64,000 nt of DNA from positions 1 through 64,000 of the forward strand of contig CAZFBD010000006.1 in NCBI GenBank assembly GCA_964517125.1, written 5' to 3'. The DNA comes from SHLQ01 sp964517125. Lineage in GTDB: Bacteria > Actinomycetota > Acidimicrobiia > Acidimicrobiales > SHLQ01. Positions 27,297 to 37,030 of this stretch are shown here, piece by piece; the stretch's first letter is position 1, and every line of letters starts with the position of its first letter. The notes below the pieces were generated by a model, which did not search any database, had not been told where the DNA came from, and saw nothing but the letters and a program-made list of their open reading frames with translations. A program made the translations under genes and the position numbers.

Positions 27297-28663
27297 TGAA
27301 CCTTCTCCCTTACCTCAACCTCACGAATCCCAACAACGGCTCTTGCATCGAGCTAGTAAACAACTGCGCAACGCTAGCGACGACCGGCGCTCGACCTCAA
27401 TGGACCAACGCCAACGTCGATTGCGAGGAGTGTTGCCCGGAATGTATCGATCAGGGCTATACCGGGAACACCGACGAAGACGGCCAGTGGTGGTATGAAG
27501 CGGGCCAGCCGGGAGCGGACGACGTCGTTGGGTTCCTGGTTCACGAGATGGACTTGGAGAGTCCGACGAGCGCTCGACGACTCGGTGAGACTTCCAACGA
27601 GACGCCCGAATATTCGCCTCGCCAACTAACGATCCGAGGGACCCTTCTCGCCGACTCCCGCCAAGGTCTCTACTACCTCCAGAACGCAATCACTCAAGCG
27701 CTCTCAAATCCTTGCGGACCGTGCGACGGATACGAAGCGGAGATCCTTCCGTTCTGCCCGAGCGCCGACGCGCTAGAGCCGTCGATCCCTCCGGAGATCT
27801 GGCTCCCCACCGACCTCGAAGCATCCTTTGCTCCGTGCGAAGGGATCGATTGTCCCGAAGCCGAACCGCTCGAAGCCGCTGGAGAAGTCCCTACCCAAGT
27901 CGACAACGGCATACGGACGATCCTTCGAGTCCGCTTCCAATACTTCGACGTCGACCCCGAAAGCGAAGCGTCTCCGACGTGCTGGGGTGCCGACGTTATT
28001 ATCGGCTTCGAGGTCTTCGAAGATAAAGAATGGGGCGAAGAGATCTCCGGCCTTTGCGCCGAGCGGCCTCTCGTCGGCGACGATTGCTGGCCACACGACT
28101 TCTCAAAGTGCCTATGGCTCCCGGAGCTTTCGGCGTGCGACTTCGGCGAGGATGCCGTAGCCGAAGAAGAGGATTCCTTCGAAGGCATTCGCCCTCTCGT
28201 CGGTCGGACTATCCGCTATTGCCAACCGCTCTACACGACTCGACGCTCTTGCCTAACTCCGGTCCTCCCCGTCGGCGCGGAGGTAGCTCCGATCCTTCGG
28301 CTTAGTACCGGGACCGAAGAGCTAACGAACCTGCGCATCCTCTTTCATCCCGCCTATACCGGCGTCCCCGCTCCGGAGACCTGCCAAGGTTGGGAGTTCT
28401 ACTCAAATCATGCGACATGCGCAAAGATCATGATCGCTGGCCCGGTCCCGGATAACGCCCGGATCGAGATCGACGGCCGACGCCAACGATCTTTCATCTG
28501 GTGCGGAAGCGAAGAACCCGTAGCGGCCGAAGAGCTTATCGAGGGCTGGGATTGGCCGACTCTCGATCCGACCTGCCGCTATTGGGTTACTTCGGTAGCC
28601 GACTGCTTCAACACCTCCGAGGACGCCCGTCTAGCGCTCTCCTACTCTCCGAGGTTCGGCTGA
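27296..28663 (+). CDS. Distal tail protein-like minor tail protein
   Basis: 455 residues; GTG start overlapping the tape measure stop (TAGTG). Position immediately after the tape measure and the RQLTIRGTLLADSRQG segment near residue 112 fit a Dit-type hub protein. Cysteine-rich N-terminus (CEECCPEC). Confidence 0.6.
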   Translation: MNLLPYLNLTNPNNGSCIELVNNCATLATTGARPQWTNANVDCEECCPECIDQGYTGNTDEDGQWWYEAGQPGADDVVGFLVHEMDLESPTSARRLGETSNETPEYSPRQLTIRGTLLADSRQGLYYLQNAITQALSNPCGPCDGYEAEILPFCPSADALEPSIPPEIWLPTDLEASFAPCEGIDCPEAEPLEAAGEVPTQVDNGIRTILRVRFQYFDVDPESEASPTCWGADVIIGFEVFEDKEWGEEISGLCAERPLVGDDCWPHDFSKCLWLPELSACDFGEDAVAEEEDSFEGIRPLVGRTIRYCQPLYTTRRSCLTPVLPVGAEVAPILRLSTGTEELTNLRILFHPAYTGVPAPETCQGWEFYSNHATCAKIMIAGPVPDNARIEIDGRRQRSFIWCGSEEPVAAEELIEGWDWPTLDPTCRYWVTSVADCFNTSEDARLALSYSPRFG

Positions 28664-29820
28664 TGACTAGTCGTGGCTCGGGCTCCTTCTCGCCGCTTAC
28701 GGAGGCTACCTATACGGTCGTCGTCCAGAAGCGATCGACCGGCGCGGAGGTAGGCGGTTGCCGATTCACCCAGGGCAACGGCGGCTTTACCCGAGTCCTC
28801 GACGGTATTAGCTCGGGAGAGGTAACGGTCCCGGCTTCGGGTTGCTCATGCGATTGCATTCCCGACGGCCGAAACCACGAGCTTGCTTTCTACCGAGACG
28901 ACTGTCCGGATGAACCGGCTTGGGTCGGTCCGATCGTTCGAATCGTCGACGATGCGGCGGCCGGGACGATTCGAATCCAGGCATACGACCGGCTCTATTG
29001 GGTCGAGGGCGCTCCGGCTTCGAGAGACATCCTCTACGGCGCTCCCAACGAGATTGACATCGTCGAGCTATTCGCCGAGTTCCTCGAAGACGCCGCGCTC
29101 TACGAGGATCCGAATATCGACTACTGGTATCGAGGCTCGCCCGGAAACCTTCCCCCGCTCGGTGACTTGCTACTGGAATCCAACGTCGAGCAGTACGGTT
29201 CTATCTACTCGGGGATGATCGGCCTCGCCAAGTCTTCTCTTGATTTCACGATGGTTGGCCCTCACCTCTACTGGGGCTCGCCCTCGGTCCCGATCGCCAA
29301 GGGTCCTCCCCTCAACTCCTCCCACTGGTCAACTCCGCCGATCATCGACCGAGACTTCGGTTCGGTAACCTCTCGCGTAATCGTGACGGCGGCCGGAGGA
29401 GTCCTCGGTATCTATCCGCCCTTGAGCGAGAGGGAAGAGCCAAGCCAGCGAGGCGACGGGAATCGTACGGTCTTCATCGCCGATACGAATCTGAACACGC
29501 AAGCCGAAGCGAACTCCAAGGCGAGAGACGTCTACCTCCAGAACTCCGGCCCTACCGACTTCATCATTACCGGCGACGGCTCCCTCTCCGACAAGTTCCC
29601 TCACGACCTAAAGGGCCTCATCCCCGGACGGCTCTACCCGGTAACGGCCGACGGCCAATGCCTCCAGGCCGACGCCGACGAGCTTCAACTCTTTAACGTC
29701 GTCGTCGAGATAGGCGACGGTTCTGCCGAGTCCAAGAACAACAACCTCTTTGAGCGCCGAGTAGCGGGCGACTTCGCCAAGCCCGGCTCCGAAGGCTCCG
29801 CCGAAAGGCAGTCCGCCTAA
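28663..29820 (+). CDS. Minor tail protein, Tal/gp27-like
   Basis: 385 residues from the ATG at 28663, overlapping the upstream TGA. Second gene after the tape measure, with an IRIQAYDRLYWVEG segment (about residues 105-118) and a following helix typical of the tail-associated hub proteins of siphoviruses. Likely forms the tip hub with the preceding protein. Confidence 0.55.
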   Translation: MTSRGSGSFSPLTEATYTVVVQKRSTGAEVGGCRFTQGNGGFTRVLDGISSGEVTVPASGCSCDCIPDGRNHELAFYRDDCPDEPAWVGPIVRIVDDAAAGTIRIQAYDRLYWVEGAPASRDILYGAPNEIDIVELFAEFLEDAALYEDPNIDYWYRGSPGNLPPLGDLLLESNVEQYGSIYSGMIGLAKSSLDFTMVGPHLYWGSPSVPIAKGPPLNSSHWSTPPIIDRDFGSVTSRVIVTAAGGVLGIYPPLSEREEPSQRGDGNRTVFIADTNLNTQAEANSKARDVYLQNSGPTDFIITGDGSLSDKFPHDLKGLIPGRLYPVTADGQCLQADADELQLFNVVVEIGDGSAESKNNNLFERRVAGDFAKPGSEGSAERQSA

Positions 29821-30065
29821 TGACCGATTTCAGCGTCTACGACCACCGATCTTCGGCTCCAACCTCAGACCCGGAACGAGACCTAGAGCGAGCCCTAGAG
29901 CGAATGGCCCTAGCTATTCGCGACCTCCAGGCGGCGGCTACCAGAAACCTCCCGCCTACCTTCCGATTCGTCATCGACTCCGAGACCGACACGGCCTACC
30001 TAGTCGACATCGTAAACAAGCGCCGAGCGGCGATAACCACAGCTAATTGGGAACCAACACCATGA
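29820..30065 (+). CDS. Small minor tail-region protein
   Basis: 81 residues, TAATG overlap. An amphipathic helix (about residues 18-43, RDLERALERMALAIRDLQ) suggests a trimeric coiled-coil; ends with a short beta segment. May anchor fibres to the hub. Confidence 0.55.
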   Translation: MTDFSVYDHRSSAPTSDPERDLERALERMALAIRDLQAAATRNLPPTFRFVIDSETDTAYLVDIVNKRRAAITTANWEPTP

Positions 30066-31066
30066 GCGACATTTCACTAGTAGATCCCGACTCGATCGGC
30101 TGTTGCGATCCGGAAGTAGATCCGGGCGACGGCTATCCGGCCGAACCTCCCCCATGCACCTACGAGTCTTGCTCGATCGGCTTCTTGCCGATGACGGTTA
30201 CGAGGGGAGCGCTCGGTGCCTACGTCCGGCTCTTCGGTCAATCCGGAGCGTCGAGCGAACGGCTACCCGAATCGTGCGACCCCGAAGACGAATGCGGTCT
30301 CCTCCGCTGCTACATCGACTCCGACGGCAAGAACCTCGGACTAGGTATCTCGCTCAAGGGAAGCCCGGCCGCTCTTGAAGTGGATTGCACCGACGAAGAG
30401 GGGAACGACCTCTACGTCAACGGGCTAAGGGCGATCAAGAACCCGGACGGATCATGCTCGCTCGGCACGCTCCCGATCCCGCTTCAAGGAAAGGTTTGCG
30501 TCGACGGCTCCGGCCAATGCACGACGACCTTCCCTCCGGGCCAAGAGGGCGATGTCTTCGGATCGAGCGCGGACGGCGGTTGCGGTCCTAACCCTTGCGT
30601 CTCGCTGACCAACGAGGGTTGCTTCCCTATGGTCGTGACTCCGAAGATTACGATCACGGGCGCTCGGCTCGGTCCCGGCGTTACCTACCAAATTCAGCCA
30701 AACGTTCAAGGTAACTTCGAAGACTCCTTCGACGCCTTCTCGAATAACGCCGGAGATTGCACCGTAAGCGACGCCGGAACCGGAGCTACCTCTTCGGCCG
30801 GAGACCCGGAGCACACCCACGAAGGGCCAAGCCATAGCCACACGGTGAATTGCAATGAGGGCGACCAGTCCTACTCGGGAACGATCGACCGACCGTTGAT
30901 CCAGCTTGGGCCGGGCGAGACCTTGGAATTCTGCGCTTCGGTATCTATTCGATACGACCGAGACAACGAGGGCGGCGGACTTCTCAACTTCGGAACCGTC
31001 AACGTTTGCCTCGACTACTCCAGCTTGGTAACGCCAGAAACTATCGCCGCGCTCGAAGGGAACTAA
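30062..31066 (+). CDS. Cysteine-rich minor tail/fibre protein
   Basis: 334 residues starting in an ATGA overlap. N-terminal half carries many cysteines; the C-terminal half (from CVSLTNEGC) resembles in outline the final domain of the 3369 and 6436 proteins (Cys-x-ISNPxC start, conserved PG turn, aromatic end). A His-rich HTHEGPSHSHT motif near residue 244 could bind metal, as in some phage receptor-binding tips. Confidence 0.55.
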   Translation: MSDISLVDPDSIGCCDPEVDPGDGYPAEPPPCTYESCSIGFLPMTVTRGALGAYVRLFGQSGASSERLPESCDPEDECGLLRCYIDSDGKNLGLGISLKGSPAALEVDCTDEEGNDLYVNGLRAIKNPDGSCSLGTLPIPLQGKVCVDGSGQCTTTFPPGQEGDVFGSSADGGCGPNPCVSLTNEGCFPMVVTPKITITGARLGPGVTYQIQPNVQGNFEDSFDAFSNNAGDCTVSDAGTGATSSAGDPEHTHEGPSHSHTVNCNEGDQSYSGTIDRPLIQLGPGETLEFCASVSIRYDRDNEGGGLLNFGTVNVCLDYSSLVTPETIAALEGN

Positions 31067-31070
31067 GAAG

Positions 31071-33719
31071 ATGACTTGCGAATCATGCGCCGGAGGCGAA
31101 GTCCATAGGCACGCCTATAACCCGAACCGAGCGATCGACGATATTACCGTCGACGAAGATGGCACAGTCCTCTTCGTTAAGCCGCTCAAGCCTTCGGAAA
31201 TGTGCATCCACGAATTGCGCAACGTCGTAATCGAACTCGAAGCCGGGTACGAGCAACCCGACAACGTGACTCCGATGGTTTGGAATCCGGATACGTGTCG
31301 GCTGGAGCCGGGATGTTGGCCCTCTTCCTCGATCATCGAATGGGACTCGACTCAAACCCTGGAGCCTCCAACCGAGGACGACGACGGAAATGTCTACTGC
31401 GAGATCTCGTGCGACCAAGGAACGACCTTCGCCTTCCGGGACGCCCAAACGGATTGCCTGACTCATATCTGTTTCGGCGGCGAGATGGTATGCCTTCCCG
31501 AAGGCAGCGAGGCGGAAGAGCCCGGTACGCCGGTCGATCAGGTTTGCTACGACGTATCGAGTTGGAGCTTCCCGGCTTCCTACGGTGGCGGTCCGGGCGA
31601 CTGGTTTATCTTCGGCAACGACTACAACAACGCCGGTTGCACATCGGGCACGAATCAATTCCCGTTCCAATCGAAAGAGTTCTCTTGCTGGGACGACTTC
31701 GGCGGAGACGACGGACCGGATTCGGGATGGAACTCCCTCACTTGGGAAAGCCCGGACCCTTACCAGTCGAGCCCGATGATCGCGGAAGCCGTCGAGAACA
31801 TCTCTCACGGTTGCGCTCGACCGGCGTTCCGTATGGACCCCAACTTCCCGGTTGGGACGACCGGTCCGATTACGTGGAGCTTCAACTTCACGCTTACTTC
31901 CGGAGCGACGCGCTTCGCCGCCTACGACAAGATCTCCGGCAACCAGATCCCGGTAACGATCGTCTCGGCTCCGACGCAACCGTCGGGCTCCTCGATGGTC
32001 GTCGAGAACGGCCCGAACGGTCCGCAGGTTTACACCTTCGCTGCGGCGACGGGCAACTACGTCCTCCAATTCTCTCCTCAATCCGGAGTCCAGCTAGAGA
32101 ACATTTGCTTCCTGATTTGGAACCTCGCCGGAGTCGGCGAACCGGAGCGAGTGGACACGGTCTCGGTAACCGCTTCGCCAAGTACTACTACGTGTTGCCT
32201 CCAGTGGTCCTCGATCTCCGACCTAATCAATTGGATGAACGGTACGGACCCGATCGCTCAAGGTTGGAGCTTGGTCGACGGCAAGATTTGCCAGACCGTT
32301 GCCTCCGGAGTCGGCGTGAACTACGGGGAGCTTTCGTCGTGCGACGATTCGAGCAACCCGACCGTTACCCAAACCACGAGCACCGGAGGCGGCGGGGGGA
32401 CTACGACCGTGCTCCCTTGCCAGACAACCGCTCCCAACGGACGGACCGGCGACCGTTCGGGAATCTACATCGACGATTGCTCATGTATCGATGCTTCGCC
32501 GTGGGACCCCAACGGGACCGAGACGCTCGCTCAGTGGCTCACCGCTACCTATCCTCCCTCCGGCTTCCTTGAGTACTGGAGAGCGCCGGTTTGCGGTCCT
32601 GACGGCGTGACGAATTGGATCATGTCCGGTACCTCTTGGGGTCAGACCGATTGTTGCGAAGACGTCGTCGTGGAGCCCGACCTCTTCCGGGCTTGCGAGC
32701 TTCTTCCGGATTCGGCCTTCGAGTATTCGGTCCGGGCCGACAACCCGCTTTCGTGGAACGACAGTCGTCCGACTGGATCCCAGCTCCTCGCCGTCGATCG
32801 ATTCAACGCAAACGTCGGTTGCGGAAACCACGTAAACATCTTCGGCGATCCAAACCTTTGCTGGACCGGCAACCAGATCGACGGTCCGCTAGTCATGGAC
32901 AACGGAGAGACCCGAGTCCTTTGGCCCGACGTCTACAACGGCGTTCCCGTAATCGGCGGTCAATACCAATTCCGCAACGACGCCAACTACATGCCGCCAC
33001 CGGCCGACTTCGGTCATGGCTCGATTGACCCGACAAGGGCTCACCGACTCTTCTTCGACGGGAACCGTTGGGGCTACTCCTATATCGCGGATGAGATTCG
33101 GACCGGCCCCGGAGCGGATCAATGGGAGCACGTCTTTACCTTCGTCGTCGCCCCGTGGATGTTCGCTTCCGACCCGACGACCTTCGGTCTCGATATGCAC
33201 GCGCCTCTTGGCGAAGCCGGGACGGGAGCCGTTGTCGGGTCGATCTCGAACGGCCAATTCGGCTTCTTCTCTCAGTACTCGCCGACGGCCATCACGCCGG
33301 GTATCAACGCCAATAGCCAAACGACGAATATCCCTCTCGGCTCATTCAACCTTCCCCCGGTAGGAACTTGGGTCACGGTCGCCTCCGACGGGATTATCGA
33401 TCCGACGGGTGGCGGCTACTTCAATGCGACCTATTCGACCGACGGCGGCGAATGCGCTCAGTTCGTTAACCACGGGACGGACTACGGCTTCTACTACTCA
33501 GACTCGGCGCTCACGGGCCAGTTCTATAGCATCGTCCAGCAGTACGACTTCCACCAGTTCCCAACGGCGACCTCTCCAAACTGGGACGACACCTTCGGAA
33601 ACGTCCGACGGACTTTCTGGGGAGGCTGGGGGCTAACGTTGAACAACGGAACGACGGACCTCGATCGAGTTTGCGAGCACGGTCGAGCCCTAATGCAATC
33701 CGAACTATGCGAGGTTTGA
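31071..33719 (+). CDS. Large tail fibre/receptor-binding-type protein
   Basis: 882 residues, last large gene of the tail block, usual place for receptor-binding proteins. Aromatic- and Asn/Gly-rich beta character throughout, cysteine-rich N-terminus and a Thr/Gly linker near residue 440. No enzymatic motif recognised. Confidence 0.55.
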   Translation: MTCESCAGGEVHRHAYNPNRAIDDITVDEDGTVLFVKPLKPSEMCIHELRNVVIELEAGYEQPDNVTPMVWNPDTCRLEPGCWPSSSIIEWDSTQTLEPPTEDDDGNVYCEISCDQGTTFAFRDAQTDCLTHICFGGEMVCLPEGSEAEEPGTPVDQVCYDVSSWSFPASYGGGPGDWFIFGNDYNNAGCTSGTNQFPFQSKEFSCWDDFGGDDGPDSGWNSLTWESPDPYQSSPMIAEAVENISHGCARPAFRMDPNFPVGTTGPITWSFNFTLTSGATRFAAYDKISGNQIPVTIVSAPTQPSGSSMVVENGPNGPQVYTFAAATGNYVLQFSPQSGVQLENICFLIWNLAGVGEPERVDTVSVTASPSTTTCCLQWSSISDLINWMNGTDPIAQGWSLVDGKICQTVASGVGVNYGELSSCDDSSNPTVTQTTSTGGGGGTTTVLPCQTTAPNGRTGDRSGIYIDDCSCIDASPWDPNGTETLAQWLTATYPPSGFLEYWRAPVCGPDGVTNWIMSGTSWGQTDCCEDVVVEPDLFRACELLPDSAFEYSVRADNPLSWNDSRPTGSQLLAVDRFNANVGCGNHVNIFGDPNLCWTGNQIDGPLVMDNGETRVLWPDVYNGVPVIGGQYQFRNDANYMPPPADFGHGSIDPTRAHRLFFDGNRWGYSYIADEIRTGPGADQWEHVFTFVVAPWMFASDPTTFGLDMHAPLGEAGTGAVVGSISNGQFGFFSQYSPTAITPGINANSQTTNIPLGSFNLPPVGTWVTVASDGIIDPTGGGYFNATYSTDGGECAQFVNHGTDYGFYYSDSALTGQFYSIVQQYDFHQFPTATSPNWDDTFGNVRRTFWGGWGLTLNNGTTDLDRVCEHGRALMQSELCEV

Positions 33720-33720
33720 T

Positions 33721-34137
33721 ATGAACGCCGGAGAAGTTTGGTTCGTTCGGATGAACGAGGGGAAGCGCTACATCGTTGTCCTCGACGGCGAGCCCGAAGA
33801 GGTCACGGTTACCGAAGGCGAGGTAGCGACTTCCTCCAAGGCCGTACGAGCAAAGGGGTACGCCCGTCCTCAAGTCAGGCTCATGGCCAAGAACCTCATC
33901 GATCCCAAAGAGGTAAAGGTCAAGGCGAAGCTCGAAGGCAAGGGTCAAGCCAAAGAGGTGACGGCCCGCGTCTTCGGGGTCGAGCCGGACTCCGAGGACT
34001 TCTTCGTTCCGGTCGATCTCTTCGAGAAGAAGATGGCCGACTCGATCGAAGAGGCGGAAGCCTTCATGTTCAGCGAAGAGGGAGCAGCGCCTATGTTGCT
34101 CCCCCCGAGAACCGACGGCTACAAACCGGAGTTGTAA
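33721..34137 (+). CDS. Small Lys/Glu-rich protein at end of tail module
   Basis: 138 residues, begins 1 nt after the fibre gene stop. High Lys and Glu, no cysteine; a PPRTDGYKPEL terminus. May be the last structural or chaperone gene of the operon. No family recognised. Confidence 0.6.
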   Translation: MNAGEVWFVRMNEGKRYIVVLDGEPEEVTVTEGEVATSSKAVRAKGYARPQVRLMAKNLIDPKEVKVKAKLEGKGQAKEVTARVFGVEPDSEDFFVPVDLFEKKMADSIEEAEAFMFSEEGAAPMLLPPRTDGYKPEL

Positions 34138-34188
34138 ATCGAACCCGAGTTCGATTAAGGTCCGGGTATACGTAAACCCGAAAGGACC
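34137..34188 (+). terminator. Paired stem-loops after virion operon
   Basis: AATCGAAC (34137-34144) pairs with GTTCGATT (34149-34156) across a 4-nt loop; a second hairpin pairs GGTCC with GGACC (34159-34188, CGGGT/ACCCG inside). The second ends in the ribosome-binding AAAGG of the next gene, so it may also control that gene's initiation. Confidence 0.5.
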
Positions 34189-34193
34189 TATTC

Positions 34194-34505
34194 ATGTCGG
34201 ATGCACCGACTCCGGTTCCGCAACCGAGAGGTCGAAGGAATGCGGTTAAGACCCGACCCCTTTGGTACTCCTACCCAGGCGGCATGGTCAACCTCGACGA
34301 AGCTAGAGCCGTCACACTTAGCCGTTGGTCAAACGCCGTCAAGATATTGGTCCTCTTCGCTCAGTGCGATTCAAGCGAAGTTGTTTGGGAGGCTAGGGCT
34401 AACTCGGAGTGCCCGTCCGAGGCGAAAGCCGAACTCGACTTGGCCTACGAAGAGGCGACGGTAGTTCTGCAAGACATCGCTAAGAGGCTAGGGATCCGGC
34501 GATGA
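34194..34505 (+). CDS. Small protein, function unknown
   Basis: 103 residues; AAAGGACC ribosome-binding site. Basic N-terminus, helical C-terminus. First of a run of overlapping small genes reaching the tRNA. Confidence 0.55.
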   Translation: MSDAPTPVPQPRGRRNAVKTRPLWYSYPGGMVNLDEARAVTLSRWSNAVKILVLFAQCDSSEVVWEARANSECPSEAKAELDLAYEEATVVLQDIAKRLGIRR

Positions 34506-34645
34506 GCGACGAGAGGGAAGAGGAATTCGCCCGAGCGAAAGAGTCTCTCGCTCGCAAAGGCTCGTCTCGCCGGTCGATCTTCCTACCCGGTCGCCCGAAG
34601 TTCCTATCGACCGTCATCGAGTTCATCAAGGCGAATCAATGGTAG
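34502..34645 (+). CDS. Small basic/acidic peptide
   Basis: 47 residues in an ATGA overlap with the previous gene. Charged helix (EREEEFARAKESLARKG) then SRRSIFLPGRPKF. Overlap on both sides supports it as a real gene. Function unknown. Confidence 0.5.
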   Translation: MSDEREEEFARAKESLARKGSSRRSIFLPGRPKFLSTVIEFIKANQW

Positions 34646-34878
34646 GGCTTCCTTCGAGATCAGCTCTGGCCTACGCGCTTCGGCGCGAGATACGGGACAC
34701 GCTCGACGGCGAGGTCGCTCTAGCTACCCAAGACATGCTCTACGCCCGGATCGCCGACACGCTCGCCGCTTCCGGGATAGATGTCGATCGAGTTCCTACC
34801 GACCTAAGTACGGCGGAGCCGAGCGAACACATAACGTGCCGATGCGAAAGGTGTATACGCAATGCGATCCTTGGATAG
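34639..34878 (+). CDS. Small protein with CxCxxC
   Basis: 79 residues; start overlaps the upstream stop. C-terminal CRCERC could bind zinc. Function unknown. Confidence 0.5.
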   Translation: MVGLPSRSALAYALRREIRDTLDGEVALATQDMLYARIADTLAASGIDVDRVPTDLSTAEPSEHITCRCERCIRNAILG

Positions 34879-35086
34879 GGAAGACGAGAATCTACTTAAG
34901 GACATGGCGGACGAAGTCGAGCAACTTCGTAGAGAGTGGTCCGCCCTCATGGTCCGGCGAGACGATTTGATAGTCGACGTCCTGGAGCGGAACCCGAAAG
35001 CCGCTAAGGTCGATGTCGCTCTCCACCTCGGAGTCTCCGACACGATTATTCGCAGGTCGGAGCAAGCGGTTAAGGACCGACGTTGA
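34862..35086 (+). CDS. Small helix-turn-helix-like protein
   Basis: 74 residues. N-terminal coiled segment, then AAKVDVALHLGVSDTIIRRSEQ (shown in part), which fits a helix-turn-helix with Gly at the turn. Could be a DNA-binding regulator; too short to place in a family. Confidence 0.5.
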   Translation: MRSLDREDENLLKDMADEVEQLRREWSALMVRRDDLIVDVLERNPKAAKVDVALHLGVSDTIIRRSEQAVKDRR

Positions 35087-35406
35087 CCGAGGGCTACTGG
35101 TGCTTCGAGAAAGCGGCCGACGGCGAGGGCTATGAGGTTCGGGTTTGGAGCCCGAAGCCGCCGACCTGGACGATAGCTATCGCCCACTGGCACGAAGTCG
35201 AGGGAGGCTTCGAAGCCGAAGAGGTCTATTCGATCGACGAGACCAACCTTCGATTCGACTCGCTCGATGAAGCCTTCGCTCGGATACCGCCCGAGTTCCG
35301 AGACGAAGCGGCGAATAACCTCCGAGCCCAAATCGGCGAAGAGGCAAAGACCAATCAAGCAACGATCGATCGGTGGCTCGCCTCCGATCCCAAACGAAAG
35401 GCATGA
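35083..35406 (+). CDS. Small protein, function unknown
   Basis: 107 residues from a TTG overlapping the preceding TGA. Trp/Glu-rich, globular alpha/beta look. No family recognised. Confidence 0.55.
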   Translation: MTEGYWCFEKAADGEGYEVRVWSPKPPTWTIAIAHWHEVEGGFEAEEVYSIDETNLRFDSLDEAFARIPPEFRDEAANNLRAQIGEEAKTNQATIDRWLASDPKRKA

Positions 35407-35409
35407 ACC

Positions 35410-35823
35410 ATGACCACCAATGAATCAACCAAGAGCGAGAGCCTCGCTAGCGTCGTCGGATTTACGGCGGCCCTCGCGGAAGCTCGATCAACCGGCGACT
35501 TCTGGGAAGGGATGGCCCGAAGCTCGATGGCGGTCTTCGTCTTCGCCGCCGACCTTATGCAGACGGGTCAAGAGGGAGCGGAGCCGCACGGCGTGAGCGC
35601 CGATTACTTCGACAACGGCCAAGAGTCTGGATGGCGTATCACCGTTGCCGAGAATCCCTTCGGTAGCGATCAGGGCGCTCTCCACGGCGTGGTCCTCGCC
35701 AATACCGTAGAGCACGCTTTGATCGAGCACCTTTGTGCCTCCTTCGACCCTCAGCGCTCGCCTTCCCTTGTCCGATCCCTCGAAGAGCGAGACGCCCACG
35801 ACTCACCGCCGAGCGCCGACTGA
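35410..35823 (+). CDS. Small protein, function unknown
   Basis: 137 residues; AAAGG 8 nt upstream. Acidic with a C-terminal Ser/Arg/Asp tail. No family recognised. Confidence 0.55.
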   Translation: MTTNESTKSESLASVVGFTAALAEARSTGDFWEGMARSSMAVFVFAADLMQTGQEGAEPHGVSADYFDNGQESGWRITVAENPFGSDQGALHGVVLANTVEHALIEHLCASFDPQRSPSLVRSLEERDAHDSPPSAD

Positions 35824-36113
35824 TGCCTTGCTTTGACGGAGGCCCTCGCGAAGGAGTCGACCCGATGGCGAAGGAGCGGCTCGACCGGGTAACCCGGATC
35901 GCCTGTTCGGCCTTGACCGCCATCGAGTCCTACGGCCTAGAGATTCCGGAAGACGCTCGGGCCTGGTGGGAGGTTCACAAGGAGCAAGACGCCAAGCGAG
36001 AGCGGGAAGCGGAAGAGGTCAACGAGCGGATTCGAACCCGACTCGCTCTCTTGGAAGATATCCGTAGTCGGGTATCGGATGACGAGTGGGAGATCTTGGG
36101 GTTCAGGCCATGA
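35823..36113 (+). CDS. Charged helical protein
   Basis: 96 residues from the ATG at 35823 overlapping the preceding TGA. C-terminal half is a long E/R/K amphipathic helix likely to form a coiled coil. Function unknown. Confidence 0.5.
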   Translation: MPCFDGGPREGVDPMAKERLDRVTRIACSALTAIESYGLEIPEDARAWWEVHKEQDAKREREAEEVNERIRTRLALLEDIRSRVSDDEWEILGFRP

Positions 36114-36460
36114 GCGAGTGGGTAGGCGAGAGGATCCTCACCGCTCGGGAAGTCGGCGAGAAGGTTCTCGAAATTCAGGACGACGACATAGGCCGTCTTG
36201 AGTTCCTTCTCGATCACACATCGAAGAATCCTGGCTTCGGCGTAGAGATCTGGGTCGACGCTCTGCCGACGATTCAAGACGTAGCCGAAGCGATGGGAAT
36301 CGAGATCGACGACTACGTACCGGGCGGCGGCTGGTGGGCGAGCACGTCGATCAAGGTCGCCGGACTAGAAGAGAAGGCCAACGCCGAGAGGACTCAGCGC
36401 ACGAGCCTAGGTCGTTGCCCGATTTGTTCGGCCAAAGGAGGTTGCGGTGCCAAGCGATAG
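36110..36460 (+). CDS. Small protein with C-terminal CxxC
   Basis: 116 residues, ATGA overlap. Ends CPICSAKGGCG, a likely zinc knuckle. Function unknown. Confidence 0.55.
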   Translation: MSEWVGERILTAREVGEKVLEIQDDDIGRLEFLLDHTSKNPGFGVEIWVDALPTIQDVAEAMGIEIDDYVPGGGWWASTSIKVAGLEEKANAERTQRTSLGRCPICSAKGGCGAKR

Positions 36461-36635
36461 ATACCTAGCCGTCCGCAAGCGAGATCTTCAAGAGCACATA
36501 GCTCGGATGAGGGAGGAGAAGCGGACCCTTCGAGGCATGGGAGCCAACGTACCGGATCACCTTAAGGGGATAGACGGAGCGATCGAAGCGGCCGAAGCCG
36601 AGCTTCGCGGAGTGATGATGATGGGAAGGAGCTAG
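36447..36635 (+). CDS. Small helical protein
   Basis: 62 residues, GTG start preceded by GGAGG and overlapping the upstream gene. Two amphipathic helices. Function unknown. Confidence 0.5.
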   Translation: MPSDRYLAVRKRDLQEHIARMREEKRTLRGMGANVPDHLKGIDGAIEAAEAELRGVMMMGRS

Positions 36636-36637
36636 CT

Positions 36638-37030
36638 ATGTGTCAGGTAGGAGACGGGGAGTACCCGACCTTCTTTAACCAGACCTCGATCAAGGCTTCG
36701 CGGAGCGCTCACCGCTGCACGGAATGCGGAAGAGGTATCGAGGTCGGCTCGCCGTACGTACGGACCGAAGGTCTCTGGGATGGCGAATTCCAAACGTTCA
36801 AGACGTGCGAGCACTGCTCCGCCTTGACTCGCTGGTTCACGGTCGTTTGCAACGGGACGCTATTCGGCGGACTCTACGAGGACCTCCACCACCACTGGGA
36901 CGACTATCGCCAACCGGAGCTAGGGATCCTCAAGACCATGATGCTTCGTAGCTGGAGGGGCGTAACGCCCTCGACGATCTCGGGCCTAGTCGAGAGGAAC
37001 GAGCTTTACCGGGAATCGTTGGCGGCATGA
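36638..37030 (+). CDS. Zinc-finger-like phage protein
   Basis: 130 residues. HRCTECGRGIEVGSPY (residues about 26-41) followed by CEHC (about 58-61) makes a treble-clef-like CxxC...CxxC pair. Similar small proteins are common in phages of Gram-positive and actinobacterial hosts; role unknown. Confidence 0.6.
   Translation: MCQVGDGEYPTFFNQTSIKASRSAHRCTECGRGIEVGSPYVRTEGLWDGEFQTFKTCEHCSALTRWFTVVCNGTLFGGLYEDLHHHWDDYRQPELGILKTMMLRSWRGVTPSTISGLVERNELYRESLAA

Noticed and set aside
31202..32572. 456-codon Arg-rich plus-strand frame
   Set aside because: Shifted frame inside the 882-residue tail protein; composition is that of an out-of-frame read.
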